Shown in pieces: positions 36,301 through 43,941 of a stretch of DNA of 64,000 nucleotides; position 1 is the stretch's first letter; each line of letters opens with the position of its first letter. The DNA is from Pseudomonas sp. MWU13-2100 (GTDB taxonomy: Bacteria > Pseudomonadota > Gammaproteobacteria > Pseudomonadales > Pseudomonadaceae): the NCBI RefSeq assembly GCF_023242365.1, contig NZ_JALLIX010000004.1, positions 62,001 through 126,000 of the forward strand, read 5' to 3'. A program made the translations under genes and the position numbers. A model generated the notes under the pieces. The model did no database searches. It saw nothing but the letters and a program-made list of their open reading frames with translations, and was not told the DNA's origin.

Positions 36301-38608
36301 AGGACACGCCAGTCCCGGACACGTGACGGTAATGGTGCACACCTACCTCGACGAAGACGCCGAACTGGCGCGCAGCAGGGCACGCGGCCCCTTCAGGGAA
36401 TACCTGCGGACCTCCACCGAGCTGTGGCGGCTGTTGTTCTCCAGCATGGGCGTCGAGTACCCCGAAGTCATGACCGAGGAAGACATCGACTCGGTTCTGG
36501 ATATGGCGGTTGATCGCTATTTCGACCGATCAGGCCTGTTCGGCTCTCCGGAATCGGTGAGCCCCACCTTGCGCGCCCTGGCCAGTGCCGGTGCGGATGA
36601 AGTGGCATGCCTGGTGGACTTCGGCATTGCCACCGATGACGCGTTGCAAGGCATAGCCGCACTGGGTCGGCTCAAGCAATTGCACGATGCCCAAGTGGCC
36701 GATGCCAGACATTGCTTTGCGCAACTGTGCCGTCGGCATGAGGTGACGCTGGTGCAAGGCACCCCGTCACTGATTGCCGCGGTCTGTGCGGAACCGCAAG
36801 CACTGGCAGCCCTGGAAAGCACCCGGGCAGTACTGGTCGGTGGGGAAGCATTCCCCGCGGGGCTGGCTGACCGTTTGCTGGCAGCCCTGCCCCACACACG
36901 CCTGTTCAATATGTACGGCCCTACCGAAACAACCATCTGGTCGACCGTGCACGAGTTACAGCGCCACCAGCATGGCAGCCTGATCCCGATTGGCAAACCC
37001 ATCGCCAACACCGAGGTGTTGATATTGGATGCCCAGATGCGGCGTCTCCCCATCGGGGTGGCCGGCGAGCTGTGGATCGCGGGTGAGGGTGTATCCGGAC
37101 TGTACCTTGGCCGCCCGGACCTGACGGCCGAGCGCTTCCCTGCCCATCCGCAGGGTCGCGGGCAGATTTATCGCACGGGCGATCGGGCACGCTGGAGGCC
37201 GGACGGCACGCTGGAGCTGCTCGGTCGTATCGACCGTCAGGTCAAGATTCTCGGACACCGTATTGAACCGGATGAAGTGGAAAGTGTGCTATCCCGGCAT
37301 CCGGATGTCACCGCAGTGGCTGTTGTTCCCGTTGAAACCGCGACCGGCTATGAACTGATCGCCTATCTCTCCATGCAGGCCAATCCGGCCGACGCGCTGG
37401 CGCAAGACCGCCACATCTCGCGCTGGGGCGATATCTGGGAAGGCGCCTACGCCAACCCACAAAGCGGCGTCAGTCATGTTCCAGGCAGCGAGTTTGCAGG
37501 CTGGGCAAGCAGTTACACCGGGCTCCCCATCCCGATCGAGGAGATGCAAGAGTGGTTGGATCACACCGTTGCACGCGTGCGCAACCTGCTACCGCGCTCA
37601 CTGCTAGACGTCGGGGTCGGGGTCGGCTTGTTGCTTCGCAACCTTGCGCCGTCGGTTGAGGCCTACCTGGGTATCGATGTGTCACAAACCGCATTGGCGG
37701 CCGCCAAGCAAAGCCTGTCAACGGTTGAGCATGCCCAGTGTCGGGTTGAACTGATCCATGGCGATGCCGGTGAACTGTCTTCGGTCACTACCGGAGCGGC
37801 TGATACGGTCGTCATCAACTCGGTCATCCAGTACTTCCCGAGCAGCGAATACCTGGAACGGGTAGTGACCGAGGCCGCGCGAGTTGTCAGCCCCCACGGC
37901 CAGGTGTTTATCGGCGATGTTCGCCATCTCGGCCTGCTGGAAGCCTTCCACGCTACTGTCCAATTGGAAAAGGCCGCGCCGCTGACAACGGCGGCCGAGC
38001 TGATCAACAACATCGCACGCAACGTCAAGGAAGAAGGTGAGCTCTGCCTGGCACCCGGTCACTTCATCGAACTGGCCAATCGGCTGGGTGGCTTCAGCGA
38101 GACACGCATCGAGCTCAAGCGCGGTCATGCCATCAACGAGCTGACCACGTTCCGCTATGACGTATCACTGATTGGCCGCGCCAAGCCGCAACCACACGAA
38201 CCTGGCGTGAGCCGTGCGTGGGGCAGCCCCGAGCAACCCGCGAGCTTGGCCGCGCTGGAACAGTCGCTGTCCCGGATCGGCCAGGCGCCATTGACCGTCA
38301 CCGGCATAACCAATCTGCGCCTGGTCAAGCCCCTGGCCCTGCTTCGCTTATTGGCCGAAATGCCATCCAGCACCATTGCCTGGGAACTGCAGCGCCAATT
38401 GTGGCTGGTCGAGGATCCGCACGCGCTCAATCCAGAAGACATCGCCAGCCTGGCTGAACGTATGGGCCTGGAAGTTCGACTGTTGATGCCGGAGCAAGAG
38501 CGGATGGATCGTTTCGATGCCTACTTCTCGCTACCCACGCCTCGCACTCAGCCCACAGAACGAACGGATGTTCAGTCCGCAGCCGTGTCCTTGGAGCAAA
38601 CCTCTTGA
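30356..38608 (+). CDS. NRPS: C-A(Ser)-T-C-A(Gly) with embedded luciferase-like monooxygenase and N-methyltransferase; A domain unfinished
   Basis: 2750 residues. C1 (HHILMDG near 148) resembles EntF. A1 (470-965) has specificity residues reading D-V-W-H-F-S-L-I-D, a Ser code. T1 (LGGDS near 1010). C2 (HHVILDG near 1217). A2 (from about 1535; TSGSTGLPKG near 1683, FDISVLEL near 1728) reads D-I-L-Q-L-G-M-I-W, close to Gly codes. A luciferase-like flavin monooxygenase (about 1766-2110: TPERHFHEFGG, FASGWNAND) is inserted between A4 and A5 (MYGPTET near 2186). An N-methyltransferase (about 2370-2740: LLDVGVGVG, NSVIQYFPS, TTFRYDVSL) follows A8. The protein stops before motifs A9/A10 and the carrier domain, which lie on the next ORF. 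The start has AGGAAG upstream. Confidence 0.93.
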   Translation: MNSHHDPLLGSSQPVTPLPLSTAQRGVWVAQRIDPSNPRYNCAGYLEIVGPVEVELFQQAIALALQETEALRVRFVEKQGEPWQVIEPHDAQPLMVIDLSEQADARQAAQSWMKRDLSTAQDLTHSQLHLHALFKLGPEHSFFYLRYHHILMDGYGQTLYWRRIGEIYSALSAQQECPVSNASPLSVILADEAQYEASAKHEEDRQAWLDKLQQPPASLQLSESVTLSNRGMRRLSTPLPALMETGLQACARSIGTRWSVLIIAAMAIYIRKLSNSNDLLLTLPVSARLDAAARSTPTMLANELPLRLHVTPHSSFKQLVHDVTRNLGFVLAHQRYRGEALHRDQQRGGARTRLGGPVINVISFDQEVRFGDCVTVPHYLSTGPVEDLLIGCYGRADGSGLQLFFDANPERHSQADLKTHQDRFLQVLGALLEAEPDLPVQGIDGLLPVERSLLAKWNATERPYDLTRSLDELWDEQARRTPDRIALAGPAGTLTYSELQSAINRLTAHLVALGVQPGQRVGVCDVRSLEMVISLFAVLKSGAAYVPLDPELPSERLAFQVADAQLVMVLTRSTLTSTLAELQDSECMILCVDRTLPDLPHPAVPLKHLASPEQAAYVIYTSGSTGQPKGVAVPHQGVVNRILWMQEQYSLQADDCVLQKTPFTFDVSVWEFFWPLLFGCQLVLAEPGAHRDPRHIAQLIRDYKVTTLHFVPSMLDLFLEEPGLSDASPLRRVFCSGEALRAGTVKTFFETFTPATQVALLNLYGPTEASIDVTHWTCSAADTQGSVPIGYPVANTQLHILDEARCPVPIGTVGELYISGVQVALGYINRPEMSAMRFLPDANGRGQIYRTGDLARYRRDGAIEFLGRLDDQVKIRGFRIEPGEIESVLMSHPRVAVAAVTAWQPPVGEPRLVAYIVNTTGETSSTKELVEHLSLSLPEYMITQHFVFLDALPLSRNGKLDRSALPAPLIEQVRAALPLETPEEHLLGDIWQSLLGIDSPDPELSFFALGGDSMLAIRARSLAEQQGYSFDVQDVFNYPTLRQLATRLRPFNRETPVTRAQPFDLLRPQDRSRLPSGLVDAYPLSAMQGGMIYHAELASDSSVYRVVTSLHIATRLDETLLRNAIDATVQRHPVLRTRFDLSTFSEPLQLVQEHATAPLEVIDSLLGQPAEAIDRHLAAWVDNAKHHHFELSNASLMAFTVHLREPNAFQLSVIEHHVILDGWSDAAMLEEIVERYAAALEGQDLWLPQLPSSYRDFVAAEREAMLDQSARDFWRKTLAGSEPTLLPRASDKPLGSNTSRHRAFEVSVAPALLGQLQQLARTQALPLKSLLAAAHLAVQRLVGNAEHVVTGMVVNARLEEDGGDAVLGVFLNTLPLSVDTREQSLLELAQRAFAFERDAAPYRRFPFTEIEQLADGLQLDSYVNFIDFHSLWKRRDANGALIRHGIGVAETNYPLAVNFLIDPVEGHLRAWLDCDLNSLDEAFCDRLAGYYAKALIALVQQGDCYVAELALMEPAEHVRLDAWNQTDVDFDRSATVHSLFEQQVDLTPDAIALAHRDSDISYLALDTQANRLAHQLIAGGLKPGSLVGVSLYRGIDMVTAILAVLKAGCAYVPLDPEYPYQRLAFIAEDSGLAALVAERSCQIVDRVQHCVLIDRDKAAISQRSSQRPNLELEAEATAYVIYTSGSTGLPKGTVIRHRNVTNFFEGMDRRIGCKAQDTVLALTSMSFDISVLELLWPLARGAKVVIAGERIIQNLVPDPQAAVRPLGLSLFFFSAGAADDQRQEGYRLVLEGAKAADAMGLEAIWTPERHFHEFGGLYPNPSVMSAALAAVTQRIAIRCGSIVAPLHDTLRMAEEWSLVDNISQGRVGLAFASGWNANDFALAPQAYANRKQQMLEQIDEFKRLWRGDSVERINGNGDSVALRIFPRPVQSQPPMWLTSAGAMETFERAGASGANLLTHLLGQDIDELARKISTYRNARKAAGHASPGHVTVMVHTYLDEDAELARSRARGPFREYLRTSTELWRLLFSSMGVEYPEVMTEEDIDSVLDMAVDRYFDRSGLFGSPESVSPTLRALASAGADEVACLVDFGIATDDALQGIAALGRLKQLHDAQVADARHCFAQLCRRHEVTLVQGTPSLIAAVCAEPQALAALESTRAVLVGGEAFPAGLADRLLAALPHTRLFNMYGPTETTIWSTVHELQRHQHGSLIPIGKPIANTEVLILDAQMRRLPIGVAGELWIAGEGVSGLYLGRPDLTAERFPAHPQGRGQIYRTGDRARWRPDGTLELLGRIDRQVKILGHRIEPDEVESVLSRHPDVTAVAVVPVETATGYELIAYLSMQANPADALAQDRHISRWGDIWEGAYANPQSGVSHVPGSEFAGWASSYTGLPIPIEEMQEWLDHTVARVRNLLPRSLLDVGVGVGLLLRNLAPSVEAYLGIDVSQTALAAAKQSLSTVEHAQCRVELIHGDAGELSSVTTGAADTVVINSVIQYFPSSEYLERVVTEAARVVSPHGQVFIGDVRHLGLLEAFHATVQLEKAAPLTTAAELINNIARNVKEEGELCLAPGHFIELANRLGGFSETRIELKRGHAINELTTFRYDVSLIGRAKPQPHEPGVSRAWGSPEQPASLAALEQSLSRIGQAPLTVTGITNLRLVKPLALLRLLAEMPSSTIAWELQRQLWLVEDPHALNPEDIASLAERMGLEVRLLMPEQERMDRFDAYFSLPTPRTQPTERTDVQSAAVSLEQTS

Positions 38609-40299
38609 ATACGTCGACACGAACCAACAACCCCCTCGCGTCTATCACTCAGTCGGCCCTGCGCACCCAGTTGCGCCAGTTCGCCCGGCAACACCTGCCT
38701 GCCGCGATGCTGCCCTCGCGTTTCGTGCTGCTGGACGCGTTACCCAAGCTGCCCAATGGCAAAGTGGATCGCAAACGCCTGCCTGCGATCGAATTGACCC
38801 AGGAGGGCCGCGCCACGGGCGCGCAGGTCTACCAGCCGCCAGGTACTGCGGATGAGTTCCAACTGGTGCAGATCTGGCGTGACTTGCTGGGGGTCGAAAA
38901 AATCGGCATCACCGACAGTTTTTTCGACTTGGGCGGCAACTCGCTCAGCGCGGTGCAAATGATGGCCCGGGTGCGTGAAAGCTTCGGCACCTCGCTCAGT
39001 TTGCGCCAACTGTTCGAGAAACCGACGGTGTCCGCGCTCGCCCTGATGCTCGATGTGTCGCGCTCTGGAATTGCCGCATCGGCCTCTGGCGAGCGCAGCA
39101 TGGCCCCCTCCGCCCTGCTCGAAGAGGCCCTGCTACCTGCCGATATCGTGCCTGTGGCGTTCATACCCGGCCAACCGACGGGCCCCTACAACAGGGTGCT
39201 GCTGACCGGCGGAACCGGATACACCGGTGCCTTTCTGCTACGCGAGTTGCTTGATCGTTCACAAGCCAGCATTGATGTGCTGGTGCGCGCCGCCGATACC
39301 GAACAAGCCAATCTCCGTATTCGCCAGAACATGGCCGAATACGGTTTGTGGCGTGACGCCGATGCGGCTCGCCTGCACGGTATTGCCGCAGATATCGGAC
39401 GGCCATGGCTCGGCCTGGATCGTGCGAGCTACAGCGCACTGGCAGAGTCTGTCGATCTGGTGGTCCATAACGGAGCCCTCTCCAACTATGTACAGTCCTA
39501 TTGGCAGCTCAAGCCTGTCAACGTACTGGGCACACTGGAGGTACTGCGCTTCGCCTGCCATTCGCGGACCAAGCCGGTTCACCACATTTCATCCCTGGCG
39601 GTATTTCCGGTGCTCAACGGCGAGCATCACTACAGTGAAGGGCCCCTACACAGCCCCGAACACGTGCTGGGCGGCTACCAGCAAACCAAATGGGTAGCCG
39701 ACCGCCTGGTTACCCAGGCCGGCGAGCGTGGCCTGCCGGTCTGTATCTATCGACCCGGCCAGATCTGTGGCTCGCAAAGCAGCGGTGCGGCCTCCAGCGA
39801 TACCTTTCTCAATGCTGTCATCAAAGGCTGTATCCAGGCTGAAGCGGCCCTGCCCTTCGACATCACCCTGGAGATGGTCCCCGTCGACTTCTGTGCCGCC
39901 GCCGTAGCTCATATCGCTCTCAACGGTCGACACCACGGACGCACGTTCCACCTGACAGGCGCTCGCCGCCTGCACTGGCAGGACGTGATCGACATGATCC
40001 GTGACTGTGGATTCCCCCTGCGGGACCTCTCCTACCAGGATTGGTACCGGGCAGTGGTCGGCGCTGTCGAGCGCGGCGAAGACAATGAACTGGCCAAGTA
40101 CCTGATGCTGTTTGCCGAACATGAACCGTCGGCGGATGTCGGCCAGACCGGGGCGGCCTTGAGCTTCGACACTTCGCAATTGGATGCCGCCCTTTGCGGA
40201 TCGGGGATTCATTGCAGGCCCCTGGACAGCGCGATGATGGCGACTTACCTGGACTACTTCCAACGCAGCGGCTTTCTGAAACCGCTGCCCGCCTTGTGA
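38605..40299 (+). CDS. NRPS completion protein: C-terminal A subdomain, T domain, thioester reductase
   Basis: 564 residues, starting at a TTG that overlaps the previous stop (TTGA). Residues about 17-60 (HLPAAMLPSRFVLLDALPKL then PNGKVDRKR) are motifs A9-A10, including the catalytic Lys missing from the preceding protein. A carrier domain follows (DLGGNSLSAVQ near 112), then a reductase domain (about 190-550) with TGGTGYTGAFLLREL and the short-chain-dehydrogenase triad Ser (HISSLAVF), Tyr and Lys (GGYQQTKWVAD). It would release the chain as an aldehyde or alcohol using NADPH. It must pair with the upstream NRPS in trans, or be fused to it by a -1 frameshift. Confidence 0.9.
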   Translation: MNTSTRTNNPLASITQSALRTQLRQFARQHLPAAMLPSRFVLLDALPKLPNGKVDRKRLPAIELTQEGRATGAQVYQPPGTADEFQLVQIWRDLLGVEKIGITDSFFDLGGNSLSAVQMMARVRESFGTSLSLRQLFEKPTVSALALMLDVSRSGIAASASGERSMAPSALLEEALLPADIVPVAFIPGQPTGPYNRVLLTGGTGYTGAFLLRELLDRSQASIDVLVRAADTEQANLRIRQNMAEYGLWRDADAARLHGIAADIGRPWLGLDRASYSALAESVDLVVHNGALSNYVQSYWQLKPVNVLGTLEVLRFACHSRTKPVHHISSLAVFPVLNGEHHYSEGPLHSPEHVLGGYQQTKWVADRLVTQAGERGLPVCIYRPGQICGSQSSGAASSDTFLNAVIKGCIQAEAALPFDITLEMVPVDFCAAAVAHIALNGRHHGRTFHLTGARRLHWQDVIDMIRDCGFPLRDLSYQDWYRAVVGAVERGEDNELAKYLMLFAEHEPSADVGQTGAALSFDTSQLDAALCGSGIHCRPLDSAMMATYLDYFQRSGFLKPLPAL

Positions 40300-40360
40300 A
40301 ACCCAACTGTCTCTCACCGCATATGAGCCGCCCGCTGGCGCGCGACTGGAGGATATGAAC

Positions 40361-42157
40361 ATGGTCAATTTGCAAAACACACCAACCGTACTGGAACTGA
40401 TGCGCCACCACGCCTTGAACCGAGCGGATCAGGAGGCGGTCACACTGGTGCAGGACATCGAGAATGATGAAGCGCTGACGCTCAGTTATCGACAACTTGA
40501 TGCCGCCGCCCGCGAATTGGCGGGCTGGTTGCAGGCCCGCTTCAGCACCGGCGAACGCATCCTGCTGCTGTACCCCGTGGGCCTGGATTTCAGCATTGCG
40601 TTCATGGCCTGTATCTACGCCGGGATGATCGCGGTCCCGGCACCGCTGCCCGGGCAATATCGGCACGAGCGCCACCGGGTGAAATCGATTGCGGTCGATG
40701 CCGGAGTCAGTGCGATCCTCACGGACCAGGACAATCTTGAAAAGGTCAAGACCTGGGGCAACGAAGAAGGTTTGCGCGGCTGTACCTACCTGGCCACCGA
40801 TCAGCCTATCGAGTCAGATGCCAGCTGGCGCGCGCCGCAGATCGATCGCCAAACGGTAGTGCTGTTGCAATACACCTCGGGGTCAACCGGCGACCCCAAG
40901 GGCGTCATGATCACCCATCAAAACCTCTTGCATAACGTAGACAGCTACCGCCAGGCGCTCGGGTTCGACGAGAACACCCGTTTCGGTGGCTGGATCCCCC
41001 TGTTCCACGATATGGGGCTGATGGCGCAGTTGCTGCCCGCCCTGTTCCTCGGCAGCAGCTGTGTACTGATGACTCCCCAGGCGTTTGTGCTGCGCCCCTA
41101 CAGCTGGCTGCGAATGATCGACAAGCACGACATTCACTATTCGGCCGCGCCAAACTTCGCTTTCGATCTTTGCTGCCGGCGCGTCACCGACGAACAATTG
41201 AGCCGACTCGATCTCTCTCGCTGGGCCTTTGCCACCAATGGCTCCGAGCCGATCCAGGCGGCGACCCTCAAAGGTTTCAGCACGCGCTTTGCGCTTGCCG
41301 GTTTCAACCCCGAAACCTTGTGCCCCTGCTACGGCATGGCCGAAGCGACAGTCTATGTCTCCGGCTATGGAAAGCGCGGCCCGTTGATCCGGAATGTGGA
41401 CCTCCAGGCGCTCGCCAGCAAACGCTTCGAACTCGCCCGTGATGGCCAGCCTTCACGCCAACTGGTCAGTTGCGGTGTCCCGGTGGGGTTTGACGTTCGT
41501 ATCATATGCCCCTCCTCACACGCTGCATTGGCCGCCGACCAGTTCGGTGAAATCTGGCTACGTGGCGACAGTGTTTCACCCGGGTACTGGCGCAAGGAAG
41601 CGGCCACGCAGACCACGTTCAACCTCACCACTGCCGAGGGCGAGAGCGGCTTCATGCGTACGGGGGATCTGGGCGTGATCCACCAGGGCGAGCTCTACGT
41701 CTGCGGCCGCATCAAGGAAATGCTCATCGTCCGGGGTCGTAACCTGTACCCCCAGGACATCGAGTTCGAACTGCGCCGCCATCATCCGGAATTGGCCAGT
41801 CGCCTGGGCTCCGCCTTCGGTGTGATGCTGGAGGGTGGTGAAGCGCTCGTGGTCACCCACGAAGTGCGCGGCCTGCCCGACACAGAGAAGCTGATCAGTC
41901 TCAGCCAGGCCATTCGCGGCACCGTCATGCGCGAGTTTGGTATTTACGCCGTGGGCGTGACATTGCTGCGTTCAGGCAGCGTAAGGCGGACCACCAGCGG
42001 CAAGATCCAGCGAGGGGCAATGCGTGAGCTGTTTCTGGCCAATGAACTGCCGGCGCTGTACGAGTCCCTGGATGCCACCGTTCAAGAACTGCGCCTGATG
42101 CAAGCGAAGAACGGTCTCATTGCCCAGGACCCGGCAATGGCCGGTGAATCAGCATGA
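40361..42157 (+). CDS. Fatty-acyl-AMP ligase (FAAL), acyl starter activation
   Basis: About 598 residues. The ATG at 40361 is eight bases from GGAGG; the ATG at 40355 is too close. FAAL features: LLYPVGLDFSIAFMACIYAG followed by AVPAPLPG, the P-loop LLQYTSGSTGDPKGVMITHQ, GGWIPLFHDMGL, FATNGSEPI and CYGMAEATVYVSG, plus the GRIKEMLIVRGRNLYPQDIE hinge. FAALs make acyl adenylates from free fatty acids and load them on a carrier protein without CoA. The ACP at 45725 is the probable acceptor. It overlaps the next gene (ATGA). It probably supplies the lipid starter for the NRPS. Confidence 0.92.
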   Translation: MVNLQNTPTVLELMRHHALNRADQEAVTLVQDIENDEALTLSYRQLDAAARELAGWLQARFSTGERILLLYPVGLDFSIAFMACIYAGMIAVPAPLPGQYRHERHRVKSIAVDAGVSAILTDQDNLEKVKTWGNEEGLRGCTYLATDQPIESDASWRAPQIDRQTVVLLQYTSGSTGDPKGVMITHQNLLHNVDSYRQALGFDENTRFGGWIPLFHDMGLMAQLLPALFLGSSCVLMTPQAFVLRPYSWLRMIDKHDIHYSAAPNFAFDLCCRRVTDEQLSRLDLSRWAFATNGSEPIQAATLKGFSTRFALAGFNPETLCPCYGMAEATVYVSGYGKRGPLIRNVDLQALASKRFELARDGQPSRQLVSCGVPVGFDVRIICPSSHAALAADQFGEIWLRGDSVSPGYWRKEAATQTTFNLTTAEGESGFMRTGDLGVIHQGELYVCGRIKEMLIVRGRNLYPQDIEFELRRHHPELASRLGSAFGVMLEGGEALVVTHEVRGLPDTEKLISLSQAIRGTVMREFGIYAVGVTLLRSGSVRRTTSGKIQRGAMRELFLANELPALYESLDATVQELRLMQAKNGLIAQDPAMAGESA

Positions 42158-43941
42158 CGGGGCAAACCTCCTGTACTGAACCGGTAAGCCCAGCGGCGAT
42201 TGGCTTGCTGTCGCCGGAACCCGTCGATCAGCAACTGGCCCGCCTGCTCAGAGCCTCCCAACGTTCCCGGGGGGCGTTTGCCGACGACCTATTGGCCGAC
42301 CTGGACAGGCAGGAGGTTTTTCCATCAGCCGCGTGCCAAGTGCTGAATGATTTTGGCCTGCCTGCGTATTACGTTCCCCTGCAACACGGGGGGAAGCTCA
42401 ACGACATGACCGAGTTGATGCAACTTTGGCGCGCGATCTCCCGTCACGACCTGACAGTCGCCATTGGCCATGGAAAAACCTTCCTGGGTAGTGTCTGTTA
42501 TTGGCTGGCAGGCAGCCCGGATCAGCAGCTCCGGGCGGCCAACGAGGTCATCACTGGCAGTGTCTATGCCTGGGGGTTGACCGAACGCTCCCATGGCAGC
42601 GATTTATTGGCCGGGGAGCTGACGGCCACGCCGCAGGATAATGGCTGGACGCTGGAAGGTGAGAAATGGCTGATCAACAATGCCAGCCGAGGTCAAGTGA
42701 TGTGCCTGCTGGCACGCACCTCAGCCGCCGGTGGTTCGCGGGGGTACAGCCTGTTTGTGTTGGACAAGCGCTTGCAGCCCGACACGGCTTTCAGCCTGCT
42801 GCCCAAGGTGAAAACCCATGGCATCCGTGGCGCGGACATCAGCGGCATAGCCCTGCACAAGGCCTTTGTGCCCCAACAGGCGATGATTGGTGCCCCAGGT
42901 GCAGGTCTTGAAATCGTCCTCAAGGCCTTGCAACTGACCCGTACCGCGTGCGTCGGGTTGTCATTGGGTGCGGCAGATCAGGCGTTTGAGATTACCGTGG
43001 ATTTCATGCGGGCACGTGCCCTCTACGACCACCACCTGATCGATCTGCCTCTTGCCCGTGCCACCCTGGGCGAAGCGCTCGCCATGCACCTGTGCGCAGA
43101 ACTGGTCGGGCTAGCCGCTACCCGCAGCGTCCACGCATTGCCCGAGGAGATGAGCGTGATCTCCGTGGTTGCCAAGGCCTTTGTTCCCGGCACCGTGGAG
43201 AGCCTGATCAAGCGGCTCGGTGAAATGCTCGGTGCCAGGGCTTTTCTCGATCGCGTGCATCGCGACGGGATGTATCAGAAGCTTGAGCGCGATCACCGTA
43301 TCGTGCCGATTTTCGATGGCAGCACGGTGGTTAACCGCAGCAGCCTGATCACCCAGTTCCCGCTACTGGCCAGTGCCTGGAAACGGCCTCGGACCAGCAC
43401 CACCGGCCTGGAGATCGTGTTGACCCCTGGCCTGGATCTACCTGCGCTCAACCCCGCACAGCTGCAGTTGATTGCATTGCAAGGCTGCAGTGTCCTGCAA
43501 GGACTGCCCAAGGCCTCAGCCCGAATCATTGCGCTGGCGACGGCGAAAAAAATCCCCAAACCCGTGGCCAGCCAATGCCGGCGCCTGCTTGCTCACGTTG
43601 AAGCACTGTACCGCGAGCTCGATCAGTACACCCCCACAACAGAGGGTGTTCCAGACGCCGCGTTCGAATTGGCAGGCCAGTATGAACGTTGCTTCGCCGG
43701 CGCAGTTTGCCTCCAGTTCTGGTTGTTCAATCACACCCGCGACGATGGCCCCGCATTGCGGCGCAAGCCGCAATGGCTGCAAGCGTGCCTTGCCTGGGTG
43801 CTGGGCACGCTGGGCGACCGGACAGAGGGTGAAGACAACGCCTTTGAAGCACTGACGTCGCTGCTGCTGGACCACGGGACAGCGTGGCCCGTTAACGGCA
43901 TCTCCTTGCTGCGTGACACACCAGAAGAGGCTCATCCATGA
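42154..43941 (+). CDS. Acyl-CoA-dehydrogenase-like protein 1 (acyl-ACP oxidation)
   Basis: 595 residues, longer than the usual 380, with a C-terminal helical extension. The flavin and substrate segments are present: YAWGLTERSHGSDLLAGE, LEGEKWLINNA and KTHGIRGADIS. At the position of the catalytic Glu in YEGT the sequence has FDGST (near residue 387), so the base would be Asp. With FAAL, a second dehydrogenase-like protein and an ACP beside it, it probably desaturates the ACP-bound fatty chain, as LipB is proposed to do in friulimicin biosynthesis. Both ends overlap neighbours by four bases. Confidence 0.82.
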   Translation: MTGQTSCTEPVSPAAIGLLSPEPVDQQLARLLRASQRSRGAFADDLLADLDRQEVFPSAACQVLNDFGLPAYYVPLQHGGKLNDMTELMQLWRAISRHDLTVAIGHGKTFLGSVCYWLAGSPDQQLRAANEVITGSVYAWGLTERSHGSDLLAGELTATPQDNGWTLEGEKWLINNASRGQVMCLLARTSAAGGSRGYSLFVLDKRLQPDTAFSLLPKVKTHGIRGADISGIALHKAFVPQQAMIGAPGAGLEIVLKALQLTRTACVGLSLGAADQAFEITVDFMRARALYDHHLIDLPLARATLGEALAMHLCAELVGLAATRSVHALPEEMSVISVVAKAFVPGTVESLIKRLGEMLGARAFLDRVHRDGMYQKLERDHRIVPIFDGSTVVNRSSLITQFPLLASAWKRPRTSTTGLEIVLTPGLDLPALNPAQLQLIALQGCSVLQGLPKASARIIALATAKKIPKPVASQCRRLLAHVEALYRELDQYTPTTEGVPDAAFELAGQYERCFAGAVCLQFWLFNHTRDDGPALRRKPQWLQACLAWVLGTLGDRTEGEDNAFEALTSLLLDHGTAWPVNGISLLRDTPEEAHP

